Positions 1 through 8,114 of a stretch of DNA of 64,000 nt are shown here, piece after piece. Position numbers and translations under genes: made by a program. Where the stretch lies: assembly GCF_021605415.1 (NCBI RefSeq), contig NZ_WKEQ01000015.1, positions 1-64,000 of the forward strand, read 5' to 3'. The number at the start of each line of letters is the position of its first letter. Position 1 is the stretch's first letter. This DNA is from Pseudomonas syringae. GTDB lineage: Bacteria > Pseudomonadota > Gammaproteobacteria > Pseudomonadales > Pseudomonadaceae. The notes beneath the pieces were generated by a model that was given only the letters and a program-made list of their open reading frames with translations, searched no databases and was not told the origin of the DNA.

Positions 1-1
1 G

Positions 2-109
2 GGATGGAGCACCATCTACATTGCAGGCAAAAAGCCTAAGGAGCTGCGCGGCTTCCAGATCCCTCCCTCGATGATCAGTCGAGAACTATCGCTCCGTCAG
101 GGGCGATAG
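2..109 (+). CDS. C-terminal fragment of an unidentified protein (cut by window start)
   Basis: A 35-codon open frame runs in from the left edge and stops at 107-109. Its translation (containing IYIAGKKPKELRGF and ending SLRQGR) looks protein-like, but I do not recognise a family and another frame is also open over part of this span. The stop codon sits inside an imperfect 10-bp inverted repeat (CTATCGCTCC ... GGGGCGATAG, 86-109) that could fold at the 3' end of the transcript; no T-tract follows it. Confidence 0.3.
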   Translation, partial: GWSTIYIAGKKPKELRGFQIPPSMISRELSLRQGR

Positions 110-375
110 TCGAGATACAAGGAGCTGTCGCAGGCTGCGATCTTTTAATGGCCGGTCGCGACAAATTCTGACCAAGCCAACAGCTCTAGCGCGTGTCTCT
201 TGTCTGGAACGCCCGTTCTAGAGGCCTCAAAGTAAAATTTTCAATGGTGCTCAATGGCCACCAACGGCTATGCTAGTCTGGATCCAAACCAATAACGGGT
301 AATACCGGTTTTATGTCTACTCAAGGGAAATGGGGGGCTTCCTGACACAACCGGACAGGCCACGCTGGGGCTTCA
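110..375. other. Intergenic region upstream of ladS
   Basis: Non-coding stretch holding one REP-like half element (121-148) and otherwise no open frame I would support. It must contain the ladS promoter, but I could not pick convincing -35/-10 hexamers. Confidence 0.5.
121..148 (+). repeat. Half of a REP-like palindrome (GGAGCTGncGCAGnCTGCGATC family)
   Basis: GGAGCTGTCGCAGGCTGCGATC followed by TTTTAA matches the arms of the full inverted element at 35694-35770 and the half copies near 40018 and 63148, so it is a dispersed intergenic element. Confidence 0.6.
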
Positions 376-2754
376 ATGCGCTATTTGTTGATGTTGTTGT
401 TCTGCTTGCCCCTGTTTGCAAGCGCCGTCGAGTTTGACGAATTCACTCAGAGCCTGCCCTTGGGTCGTTCCCTGCAAGTGTTCGAAGACACGAGCGGTGA
501 GGCGACCATTGGCGACGTCCTCGCGCAAGCGGCGGCCGGTAATTTCAAAACCAATCCCAACGCCACGTTGAATGCCGGCTATTCGCGATCGGCGTTCTGG
601 CTGAAGATCGATCTTCATTATCGCCCGAGCAATCCGTCGGCCCAGCGCACCTGGTTGCTGGAGCTGGCCTATCCGCCGCTCGATCACCTTGACCTTTACC
701 TGCCCGACGCCAGTGGCGCTTATCGACTGGTGCGCCAGACCGGCGATGCCTTGCCGTTCGCCAGTCGCGAGATTCGTCAGAACAACTATCTGTTTGACCT
801 GGCCTTCAAGCCCGATCAGCAGCAGACCGCTTTTCTGCGACTGTCCAGCGAAGGGTCGATTCAGGCGCCGGTGACGCTCTGGTCGAGCACTGCGTATCTG
901 GAAGACCAACCCGTACGCCTTTATGTACTGGGGATCATTTATGGCGTGCTGCTGGGGATGCTGGTCTACAACCTGTTCATCTACCTCAGCGTGCGCGACA
1001 CCAGTTATCTCTATTACATCTTTTACATTGCCTCGTTCGGCCTCTATCAATTGTCGGTGAACGGTGCGGCGGTGGAATACTTCTGGCCGAATAACCCGTG
1101 GTGGGCGAACGCTTCCACGCCGTTTTTCATTGGCTGCGCCGGCCTGTTCGGCAGCCAGTTTGCCCGCAGCTTTCTGCAGACCAAAAACCACAGCCGTTGG
1201 CTCGACCGGTTGTTGATCGCGTTGATTGCCTTCGGGGCATTGGTGGCAGGTCTTTCATTGATGGCCAGTTATGCGCTGGCCTTGCGCCTGGCAACGACGC
1301 TGGCGCTGACATTCACGGTCGTGATTTACGCGGCCGGCATTCTGGCCTGGTGGCGTGGCTTGCGCGTGGCGCGGTACTTCATTATTGCCTGGTCGGCGTT
1401 TTTGCTCGGCGGCATCGTCAACACGCTGATGGTGCTGGGTTTGCTGCCGAACGTCTTCCTGACGATGTACGCCAGCCAGATCGGCTCGGCCATCGAAGTG
1501 GCGCTGTTGTCCCTGGCGTTGGCCGATCGCATCAATGCCATGCGCGAGCAGCAGGCGAAAATCCTCTATGACGCGGGCCAGAAACTCGAAGTGCTCAACC
1601 AGCAACTGGCCCACGGCAACAAGCTCAAGGATGAATTTCTCGCGACCCTGACCCACGAATTGCGCACGCCGATGAATGGTGTGATCGGCTCGCTGGAGTT
1701 GATGCAAACCGTGGACATGGATCCGGAACTGGAGCAATACCAGCAGACCGCCGCCGGATCCGCGCGGGACATGATGCGCATGGTTAACGGCATTCTTACC
1801 CTCACCGAATTGCAGGCCGGCAAGCTAACAGCGACACCGGGACCGTTCAGCCTGCGCGCAGTGGTCGAAGCCTTGCGCGTGCAGTTCGACGGCAACGCCG
1901 CCGGCAAGTCGCTGGATTTCAAAGTCGACGTGCTCCCGACCCTGCCGGATCGCTTGTACGGTGACAGCGCGAAGCTTGCGCAATGCCTGGAGTGCCTGCT
2001 GGATAACGCGATCAAGTTCACCCGCGTCGGAGGCCTCGCCTTGCGCGTGACCGGCAGACCGGCCGGGGACAATCGCATGGCGCTGTCATTTGCGGTGATC
2101 GACACCGGCATTGGTTTCACCGACCTCGGGGAGGCGACGATGTATCAGCGTTTCTTCCAGCTCGACGGTTCGATGACCCGTGAATACGGCGGCCTGGGCG
2201 TGGGTCTGGCGATCTGTCGCCAATTGGTCGAACTGCTCGGCGGCAAACTCACGCATCGCTCCGAGCCGGCCCGTGGCAGTCGTTTTCAGCTGGATGTCGA
2301 ATTTGAATTGCCAGTGGTTGAACCTGCGCCGACGGCGGCGAATGCCCGCACAAGTATGCGCGAGCCGCAGGATTGCACCGTCCTGTTGGTCGATGACAAT
2401 AGCGTCAACCAACTGGTGCTGCGCGGCATGTTGCTCAAGCTCGGCTTCCGCGTGCGCAGCGTCGACAGTGGTGCGGCGGCCATCGGTTGCTTGCAGCGCG
2501 AAACCTACGACGCCGTTCTGATCGATTGCCACTTGCCTGGACTGGACGGCGCATCGCTGGGCTGCCAGATTCGTGATCTCCCGGGCTGCGCTGATTTGCC
2601 GGTGCTCATGCTTGTGCCGAGTGCGGAGCGGGAGTACGGCGCGACCGGTGCATTAATCGATTATTTGAATAAACCGGTGAAGTTCGAAGATTTGCAGACG
2701 ATGCTGCTGCGACGGGTTCTTGGATTTACACAGGGCGAAAGCGCCGCCAATTAG
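376..2754 (+). CDS. ladS: Hybrid sensor histidine kinase LadS
   Basis: 792-aa hybrid kinase. A signal peptide (hydrophobic, about residues 1-17, ...FASA) precedes a periplasmic 7TMR-DISMED2-type sensor (about 20-170) and seven membrane segments (about 180-385). A short coiled coil leads into a HisKA H-box (THELRTP, His427), an HATPase with the DTGIGF and GGLGVGLAI motifs, and one C-terminal receiver with phospho-acceptor Asp717 in LIDCHLPG. Architecture, length and the adjacent acyl-CoA dehydrogenase and amn genes match P. aeruginosa LadS (PA3974). Known role of the family: stimulation of the GacS/GacA-RsmY/Z cascade in opposition to RetS, affecting biofilm and secretion. ATG start is followed directly by the signal peptide. 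Confidence 0.92.
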   Translation: MRYLLMLLFCLPLFASAVEFDEFTQSLPLGRSLQVFEDTSGEATIGDVLAQAAAGNFKTNPNATLNAGYSRSAFWLKIDLHYRPSNPSAQRTWLLELAYPPLDHLDLYLPDASGAYRLVRQTGDALPFASREIRQNNYLFDLAFKPDQQQTAFLRLSSEGSIQAPVTLWSSTAYLEDQPVRLYVLGIIYGVLLGMLVYNLFIYLSVRDTSYLYYIFYIASFGLYQLSVNGAAVEYFWPNNPWWANASTPFFIGCAGLFGSQFARSFLQTKNHSRWLDRLLIALIAFGALVAGLSLMASYALALRLATTLALTFTVVIYAAGILAWWRGLRVARYFIIAWSAFLLGGIVNTLMVLGLLPNVFLTMYASQIGSAIEVALLSLALADRINAMREQQAKILYDAGQKLEVLNQQLAHGNKLKDEFLATLTHELRTPMNGVIGSLELMQTVDMDPELEQYQQTAAGSARDMMRMVNGILTLTELQAGKLTATPGPFSLRAVVEALRVQFDGNAAGKSLDFKVDVLPTLPDRLYGDSAKLAQCLECLLDNAIKFTRVGGLALRVTGRPAGDNRMALSFAVIDTGIGFTDLGEATMYQRFFQLDGSMTREYGGLGVGLAICRQLVELLGGKLTHRSEPARGSRFQLDVEFELPVVEPAPTAANARTSMREPQDCTVLLVDDNSVNQLVLRGMLLKLGFRVRSVDSGAAAIGCLQRETYDAVLIDCHLPGLDGASLGCQIRDLPGCADLPVLMLVPSAEREYGATGALIDYLNKPVKFEDLQTMLLRRVLGFTQGESAAN

Positions 2755-2826
2755 GCGCATATGACACTTTGATTGGCCTGGGCGGCGGTGCTTAACTGAC
2801 TCCCTGGCCGATCGAGGAGCCCTGTC

Positions 2827-4476
2827 ATGAACCTGCATCAATTTGCCGAAACCCACGAAGTCACCAATCAGCCGCCGTCGCTGGACGGCACCAACCTGTA
2901 TCGCATCGATGTGCCGCTGCAGGAATGGTCGCGGCGATTCGGCGCCGGGTGGGCCGAGTCGCGGATCGATGCTTACGGCGCGCTGGCCGGCGGACCGCTG
3001 ATGGAAGCCGGGTTTCTCGCCAATCAAAACAAACCGGTGTTCGCCAGTCACGACCGTTACGGCCATCGCATCGATCTGGTGGAGTTTCACCCGGCGTATC
3101 ACGAGCTGATGCGCACCGCCGTCGAACACGGCTTGACGTCGCTGCCGTGGGCTCATCCGCAGGACGGCGCCCATGTCGCTCGCGCCTCGATGACTTATTT
3201 GCACAGCCAGGCCGAGGCGGGTAGCGGGTGTCCATTGACCATGACCTTCGCCAGCGTGCCGGCCCTGCGCCTGCAACCGAACCTGGCCGAAGCGTGGCTG
3301 CCGAAAATCCTTGCCACCGAATACGACCCGCGCAATGTCGGCATGGCGCACAAGGCCGGCGTGACCATCGGCATGGCGATGACCGAAAAACAGGGCGGCA
3401 CGGACGTGCGCGCCAATACCACCAAGGCGTATCCGGTCGGCGCCGGCGGCCCGGGCCAGGCCTATGAACTGGTCGGGCATAAATGGTTTTGCTCGGCGCC
3501 GATGTGCGATGCCTTTCTCACCCTGGCGCAGACCGACAAGGGTTTGACCTGCTTCCTGTTGCCGCGCCATCGCCCGGACGACACGCGCAATCAGTTCTAC
3601 ATCCAGCGTCTGAAAAACAAACTCGGCAATCAATCCAATGCGTCCAGCGAAGTGGAATTTCGCGGTGCGCTGGCGTGGATGGTCGGCGAAGAAGGGCGCG
3701 GCGTGCCGACTATCATCGAAATGGTCGCCATGACCCGCTTCGATTGCATGGTCGGTTCCAGTTCGCTGATGCGCCAGGCGCTGACTCAGGCCAGCCATCA
3801 CTGCGCCCATCGCAAGGTCGGCGGCAAGCTGCTTGGCGAGCAGCCGCTGATGCAAAACGTACTGGCGGATCTGGCGTTGGAGAGCGAAGCAGCGCTGGCC
3901 TTGAGTTTGCGCATGGGCAAGGCGCTGGATCATCTGAATGATCGCCACGAAGCGCAGTTCGCGAGGCTGGTGACGGCGGTGGGCAAATACTGGATCTGCA
4001 AGCGCGCACCGGGAATGATCAACGAAGCGGCTGAATGCATGGGGGGCGCCGGTTATGTCGAAGACAGCATCCTGCCGCGTCTTTATCGTGAGGCGCCGGT
4101 GAATTCGACATGGGAAGGTTCCGGTAATGTGCAATGCCTCGACGTGTTGCGCGCCTTGTCGAAAGAGCCGGGCGTGCTCGATGTGTTGTTCGCCGAACTG
4201 GGCGATGGCCATGGCGACAAACGACTGGCCGCGCACATTCAGCAATTGCAGGCGGCCTTCAAGGACACGAGCGACATTCAATACCGCGCGCGGCAACTGA
4301 CTGAAGACATTGCTCTGGGCTTGCAGGCCAAGCTGTTGCTGGAGGCAGGTAACTCGGCGGTCAGCGACGGGTTTATTGCCAGTCGTCTGGCCGGTAACGG
4401 TCGAGTCTACGGCGCATTGCCGCGTGGGCTGGACATCGAAGCCATCGTCGCCCGCTCAACCCCACAGGGTTTTTGA
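2827..4476 (+). CDS. Acyl-CoA dehydrogenase of the AidB/isovaleryl type
   Basis: 549-aa flavoprotein, the length of E. coli AidB (541 aa) and longer than classical acyl-CoA dehydrogenases because of the extra C-terminal helices. Motifs include GMAMTEKQGGTDVRANTT in the FAD-binding middle domain, a TRFDCMVGSS helix and the ECMGGAGYVEDS catalytic-region segment. AidB proteins bind FAD and DNA in E. coli and act in the alkylation response; other relatives oxidise branched acyl-CoAs, so the substrate here is open. Start ATG has an RBS (GAGGAGCCCTGTC). It follows ladS by 72 bp on the same strand, the same order as in P. aeruginosa (PA3972 region). Confidence 0.85.
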   Translation: MNLHQFAETHEVTNQPPSLDGTNLYRIDVPLQEWSRRFGAGWAESRIDAYGALAGGPLMEAGFLANQNKPVFASHDRYGHRIDLVEFHPAYHELMRTAVEHGLTSLPWAHPQDGAHVARASMTYLHSQAEAGSGCPLTMTFASVPALRLQPNLAEAWLPKILATEYDPRNVGMAHKAGVTIGMAMTEKQGGTDVRANTTKAYPVGAGGPGQAYELVGHKWFCSAPMCDAFLTLAQTDKGLTCFLLPRHRPDDTRNQFYIQRLKNKLGNQSNASSEVEFRGALAWMVGEEGRGVPTIIEMVAMTRFDCMVGSSSLMRQALTQASHHCAHRKVGGKLLGEQPLMQNVLADLALESEAALALSLRMGKALDHLNDRHEAQFARLVTAVGKYWICKRAPGMINEAAECMGGAGYVEDSILPRLYREAPVNSTWEGSGNVQCLDVLRALSKEPGVLDVLFAELGDGHGDKRLAAHIQQLQAAFKDTSDIQYRARQLTEDIALGLQAKLLLEAGNSAVSDGFIASRLAGNGRVYGALPRGLDIEAIVARSTPQGF

Positions 4477-4598
4477 CCCCAGCCCACGGGGATTCGAGTT
4501 GTCTGAAAGATTTGTGTGCACCCACAACGCCACTGTTCCCGTCACGCCACGATGCAGGCAAGATGAAGCCCTGCAAGTCAGAACACAGGAAGCTGATC

Positions 4599-6062
4599 GT
4601 GACCGAAGCGTTTATCGTTGTTCAAACCGCCGAACAAGCTGTGGATCGTCTGGCCGAGCTGCATGAACAGGCCACCACGGCGCTGAACCAGGCGCTCAAG
4701 CGCTACCTCAAGGATCGCGTCGAGCCGGACGCGGAGCAGCGTGCCCAGTTTCGTTATCCCGAGTTGCGTCTGACCTACCATTGCCAGGGCGAAGTCCCGC
4801 AGACCACCCGCGCTTACGCCAAGGTGCAACTGCCAGGCACGTACAGCGTCACCGTCACTCACCCGAAAGCCTTCCGCAAATATTTGCTCGAACAGCTGAC
4901 GCCGTTGATGCACGACTTCACTGTCACGGTGGAAGTCGGCGTCAGCCAGCAGAACATTCCGTATCCATATGTGGTCGAGCAGGGCGATGAACTGGCCGGC
5001 TCCGGCGTGACCGCCGCCGTGCTGGCGCGGGTGTTCCCAAGCACCGACCTGTCCGCCGCCACCGATGGCATCGCCGATGGTCTCTACGACTGGGAAAACA
5101 CCGATCCACTTCCGCTGGCGTTGTTCGATGCCGCGCGGGTCGATTTCTCCCTGCGGCGACTGGTGCATTACACCGGCAGCGACTGGCGCCATGTGCAGCC
5201 GTGGATTCTGCTGACCAACTACCACCGTTATGTCGACCAGTTCATCGTCCATGGGCTGGAGCAGTTGCGCAGCGATCCGCGTTTCGTGCGCATGGTGTTG
5301 CCGGGCAATGTAATCATCGAAAAGAGCATGGATCACGGCGAAGCCTCGGCGATTGCCGCTGGCGTGGTCTGGCACCGTTATCAAATGCCGGCCTATCACC
5401 TGATCGCCAGCGATGGTCACGGCGTGACGCTGGTCAATATTGGTGTAGGCCCATCCAACGCCAAGAACATCACCGACCACCTGGCTGTGCTGCGTCCGCA
5501 TTGCTGGCTGATGATCGGCCACTGCGGTGGCTTGCGTCAGTCGCAGACCATCGGCGACTACGTGCTGGCTCACGCGTACATGCGACGCGACGGGATTCTC
5601 GATCGCGTCGTGCCGCCGAACATTCCGATCCCGGCGCTGGCCGAAGTGCAGCTTGCGCTTCAGCAAGCGGCGGCGAACGTCACCGGCGATCAGGGCGATG
5701 ACCTGAAGAAACGCCTGCGCACCGGCACCGTGTTGACCTACGACGACCGTAACTGGGAACTGCGCTGGGCGCAGGAACGACCGCTGATCAACCTGTCCCG
5801 CGCGGTGGCGGTAGACATGGAAAGCGGCACCATCGCCGCCCAGGGTTATCGCTTGCGGGTGCCGTATGGCACGTTGCTCTGCGTCTCGGACAAACCCCTG
5901 CACAGCGAAATCAAGCTGCCGGGCTCGGCCAACGCCTTCTATGAGCGTGCAGTCAGCCAACATCTGAAGATCGGCATCGAAGCGGTGGATCTGCTGCGCA
6001 CCGAACTCAACTCGCTGCACTCGCGCAAACTGCGCAGCTTCGACGAACCGCCGTTCCGCTAA
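4599..6062 (+). CDS. amn: AMP nucleosidase
   Basis: Hydrolyses AMP to adenine and ribose-5-phosphate. The 487-aa product has an N-terminal AMP nucleosidase domain (about 1-170) and a C-terminal phosphorylase-like (PNP/UDP) domain with GVGPSNAKNI, MIGHCGGLRQSQ and VAVDMESG, as in E. coli Amn (484 aa). I placed the start at GTG 4599 because it has CAGGA 8 nt upstream and gives the family's length; an in-frame ATG at 4473 would overlap the preceding stop and add 42 unrelated residues. It follows the acyl-CoA dehydrogenase by about 120 bp, as in P. aeruginosa (PA3970). Confidence 0.92.
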   Translation: MTEAFIVVQTAEQAVDRLAELHEQATTALNQALKRYLKDRVEPDAEQRAQFRYPELRLTYHCQGEVPQTTRAYAKVQLPGTYSVTVTHPKAFRKYLLEQLTPLMHDFTVTVEVGVSQQNIPYPYVVEQGDELAGSGVTAAVLARVFPSTDLSAATDGIADGLYDWENTDPLPLALFDAARVDFSLRRLVHYTGSDWRHVQPWILLTNYHRYVDQFIVHGLEQLRSDPRFVRMVLPGNVIIEKSMDHGEASAIAAGVVWHRYQMPAYHLIASDGHGVTLVNIGVGPSNAKNITDHLAVLRPHCWLMIGHCGGLRQSQTIGDYVLAHAYMRRDGILDRVVPPNIPIPALAEVQLALQQAAANVTGDQGDDLKKRLRTGTVLTYDDRNWELRWAQERPLINLSRAVAVDMESGTIAAQGYRLRVPYGTLLCVSDKPLHSEIKLPGSANAFYERAVSQHLKIGIEAVDLLRTELNSLHSRKLRSFDEPPFR

Positions 6063-6134
6063 CGGTTTGTCGTGGTCATTTGGCGGTCGGGGCACTAGCA
6101 TTGTCAGCCCTGACCGTTAGATGTTCTCTTGCTT

Positions 6135-6770
6135 ATGTCCCGTCCCTCGCGTCCAGCTTCCCGCCGCCCCGCCACGAAACCTCCGTCCGCTGCCCCGCGC
6201 CGTGTCGCCAAGGCGCCGCCGGCGGAGCCAAAACTGATCCTGTTCAACAAGCCGTTCGATGTGCTGACGCAATTCAGCGACGGTGAAGGGCGGGCGACGC
6301 TCAAGGACTATATCGACATCCCCGGGATTTACCCGGCCGGCCGACTGGATCGCGACAGCGAAGGTTTGCTGCTGCTGACCAACGATGGCCAGTTACAGGC
6401 AAGGATCGCTGATCCGAAGCACAAACTGGCCAAGACCTATTGGGTGCAGGTCGAAGGCGAGCCGAGCGCGGAGCAATTGCAGCGCTTGCGCGATGGCGTC
6501 GAACTGAATGACGGCATGACCTTGCCCGCCGAGGCCCGGCAACTGGACGAACCGGAACTCTGGCCGCGTACCCCGCCGGTTCGCTTTCGCAAAAGCGTGC
6601 CGACGAGTTGGCTGGAGTTGGTGATTCGCGAAGGGCGCAATCGTCAGGTACGACGCATGACCGCTGCGGTCGGGCTGCCGACGTTGCGGCTAGTGCGGGT
6701 CAGGATTGGCGAATGGACCATCGAAGGGCTGGATCAGGGCCAGTGGAAGGAAGTGCCGGCGCGCTTATAA
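6135..6770 (+). CDS. rluE: 23S rRNA pseudouridine(2457) synthase RluE
   Basis: 211-aa RsuA/RluB/E/F-family synthase that isomerises U2457 of 23S rRNA. A basic, Pro/Arg-rich N-terminal tail is followed by [12 protein letters not shown], the catalytic [14 protein letters not shown] motif (Asp in the GRLDRDS context) and the conserved [11 protein letters not shown] segment. There is no S4 domain, consistent with RluE. ATG 6135 is chosen over a TTG at 6129. The 3' end overlaps the convergent DUF2788 gene by 6 bp. Confidence 0.9.
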   Translation: MSRPSRPASRRPATKPPSAAPRRVAKAPPAEPKLILFNKPFDVLTQFSDGEGRATLKDYIDIPGIYPAGRLDRDSEGLLLLTNDGQLQARIADPKHKLAKTYWVQVEGEPSAEQLQRLRDGVELNDGMTLPAEARQLDEPELWPRTPPVRFRKSVPTSWLELVIREGRNRQVRRMTAAVGLPTLRLVRVRIGEWTIEGLDQGQWKEVPARL

Positions 6771-6974
6771 AGCACCGGATTCGATCAGGCCGATCACCAC
6801 GCTTTTGATGATGAACGCCGCGATCCCCAGACCCAGTACGAAGAACAGAATGAACGAGCCGAAACGCCCGGCCTTGGACTTCTTCGCCAGATCCCAGACG
6901 ATGAAACCCATGAAAATGATCAGGATGCTGACCAGGCCAGTCATCATCCACTCTTCAAATACAGCAGGATCCAT
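6765..6974 (-). CDS. DUF2788 small inner-membrane protein
   Basis: 69-aa protein with two hydrophobic helices: one near residues 10-28 ([18 protein letters not shown]) and one near 40-62. A short basic loop (AKKSKAGRF) lies between them, so both ends probably face the same side of the membrane. The sequence looks like the DUF2788 family found beside rluE in pseudomonads; function unknown. ATG 6974 is preceded by GGAG at a good distance; the longer open frame upstream of it is not protein-like. It converges with rluE, overlapping by 6 bp. Confidence 0.75.
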   Translation of the reverse strand: MDPAVFEEWMMTGLVSILIIFMGFIVWDLAKKSKAGRFGSFILFFVLGLGIAAFIIKSVVIGLIESGAL

Positions 6975-7113
6975 CGGGTATCTCCGGCTCGGTCGGGACT
7001 GAATAGAAGGCCGGCGAGTATACGCCAGCGGCTGGCGGCGGCACATTGACCTGCGTCGCTCTATGCTCGGCACGGCCCCCTTCGGCAGTGCCTACAGAAA
7101 CAGTGCTGTAAAT

Positions 7114-7164
7114 CGTGACGCAGAGCGTCACAGGATGCATTCCCACGCGGAGCGTGGGAACGAT
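7114..7164. repeat. Dispersed double-hairpin element
   Basis: Two short hairpins in series: GTGACG-CAGAG-CGTCAC and TTCCCACGC-GGA-GCGTGGGAA. This GTGACGCAGAGCGTCA ... TTCCCACGCGGAGCGTGGGAA unit is a familiar intergenic repeat of fluorescent pseudomonads. It lies in the tail-side gap downstream of the Lrp-type gene and upstream of the DUF2788 gene (both on the minus strand). Confidence 0.7.
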
Positions 7165-7186
7165 CAGTCATCAAGGATTTAGCTGG

Positions 7187-7666
7187 TCAGCTGCGCAAAT
7201 GAGTCAGCGGCAATTCAGTACTGTTGAGCACCTGATTCAACACAAAACTCGAGCGCACGCTGGTGACGCCTTCAATCCGGGTCAAATGCCCGAGCAGCAA
7301 TTTCTGGTAGTGATCCATGTCCGGCACCACCACTTTCAACTGGTAATCAGCATCCACGCCCGTCACCAGGCTGCACTCCAACACCTGCGGCAGCGTCCGA
7401 ATCGCCGCCTCAAAGTTCTCGAAACGCTCCGGGGTATGCCGATCCATGCCGATCAACACATAAGCCGTGAGACTCAAACCGAGCATCTTGCGATCCAGCA
7501 GCGCAACCTGCCGCGAAATGTAGCCGTCATCTTCAAGTTGCTTGACCCGGCGCGAACAGGGGGAGGGCGACAGGCCGATGCGTTCGGCCAGTTCCTGGTT
7601 GGAGATGCGGGCGTCGCGTTGCAATTCCGCCAAAATGCTCAGGTCATAACGGTCAAGCTTGCTCAT
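7187..7666 (-). CDS. Lrp/AsnC-family transcriptional regulator
   Basis: 159-aa regulator. The N-terminal HTH (KLDRYDLSILAELQRDARIS ... AERIGLSPSPCSRRVKQLE, about 3-50) is followed by an RAM/ligand-binding domain with GVDADYQLKVVVPD (about 100-120). Lrp-family proteins form octamers and respond to amino acids. It is read away from the structured RNA locus at 7.7-8.0 kb, and a dyad (ATTGCGcAAG ... CTTCGCAAT, 7720-7757) lies between the two, a plausible site for this protein. The gene matches the Lrp-like regulator found near amn/hrpB in P. aeruginosa. Effector unknown. Confidence 0.88.
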   Translation of the reverse strand: MSKLDRYDLSILAELQRDARISNQELAERIGLSPSPCSRRVKQLEDDGYISRQVALLDRKMLGLSLTAYVLIGMDRHTPERFENFEAAIRTLPQVLECSLVTGVDADYQLKVVVPDMDHYQKLLLGHLTRIEGVTSVRSSFVLNQVLNSTELPLTHLRS

Positions 7667-7719
7667 GAATCAGGCCTTTGTTGTATCTATTGCGGCGGAT
7701 TATCTATCCAGGGTTAAAA

Positions 7720-7757
7720 ATTGCGCAAGTGGTGTTTATTTCAGCAATCTTCGCAAT
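7720..7757. promoter_or_regulatory. Candidate Lrp-type operator dyad
   Basis: Arms ATTGCGcAAG (7720-7729) and CTTCGCAAT (7749-7757) are inverted copies with one extra base in the left arm, separated by an AT-rich spacer. It lies about 55 bp upstream of the Lrp-type gene start and immediately before the leader-like ORF, the usual place for an autoregulatory site. Confidence 0.35.
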
Positions 7758-7809
7758 CCTCTGTCGCAGCCACGGGCCTATTATCATCACCAGAATCACT
7801 GCTCGGTAA
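7732..7809 (+). CDS. Possible Ile-rich leader peptide (25 aa)
   Basis: Reading from GTG 7732 to TAA 7807-7809 gives 25 residues, seven of them isoleucine, including three consecutive Ile codons (ATT ATC ATC) at positions 17-19 followed by Thr-Arg-Ile-Thr. Such clusters are typical of ilv/thr-type attenuation leaders. No clear Shine-Dalgarno precedes the GTG, and a second frame is also open through here. No isoleucine biosynthesis gene follows, so a regulatory function would be unusual. Translation is unproven. Confidence 0.3.
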   Translation: MFISAIFAILCRSHGPIIITRITAR

Positions 7810-7983
7810 CACAGTCCACTGCGGCCCGCCCAATCAGGCCCGCCGCGGCCGCCGCCCCCACCGGGGACGTGCCGGCCCCCGAGCTGCACACTGTCCACAA
7901 GACGGCGTGAGGTGAGCCGACGTCAAAAGCGTCGAGCCAGGACGCAGTTTTCTAGAAGGGAGGCCGACGGGTCTCCCTTTTTT
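7765..7983 (+). ncRNA. Candidate structured RNA (orphan attenuator or small RNA)
   Basis: Downstream of the leader-like ORF the strand can form GCGGCC/GGCCGC, CGGGG/CCCCG and CGACG-tcaaaag-CGTCG hairpins and ends in a strong intrinsic terminator. The next gene starts 130 bp beyond. The 5' end is a guess because no promoter was identified. Confidence 0.35.
7957..7983 (+). terminator. Rho-independent terminator of the orphan RNA
   Basis: AGGGAGGCC pairs with GGgTCTCCCT (9 pairs, one G-T, one bulge) around a GAC loop and is followed by TTTTTT. Direction is plus strand, yet no ordinary plus-strand gene precedes it. Confidence 0.75.
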
Positions 7984-8114
7984 CTTGCGCGCGTTTTTTA
8001 TACCGGGAACAAAAGCGCCCTCAATAAATAGGTGGCGCGACTGATAACCTGTGCAGAACCCGGTGAGCAGATTTCCGGTCTTAGCTACAAGCCTAATCCG
8101 CAGTGAGGAAGAGC

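Larger units (their letters stand above)
7667..8114. other. 448-bp region with a leader-like ORF and a structured RNA
   Basis: No conventional gene. It contains an inverted repeat near the Lrp-type gene, a 25-codon Ile-rich ORF, several GC-rich hairpins and a strong intrinsic terminator (listed separately). The last 130 bp then lead to the DUF6515 gene and should hold its promoter. Confidence 0.6.

Noticed and set aside
2653..4296. 547-codon antisense frame over the acyl-CoA dehydrogenase
   Set aside because: Same reason: third-position GC keeps the reverse frame open; the sense gene has full family motifs.
4578..6101. 507-codon antisense frame over amn
   Set aside because: No RBS and no family similarity; amn on the sense strand is certain.
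7115..7717. 200-codon open frame on the plus strand over the Lrp-type gene
   Set aside because: Begins inside a repeat and is antisense to a regulator with clear HTH and ligand domains.
7765..7983. Classical ilv operon attenuator
   Set aside because: The architecture fits, but no ilv or thr gene follows, so the specific function is not assigned; kept only as an orphan candidate.
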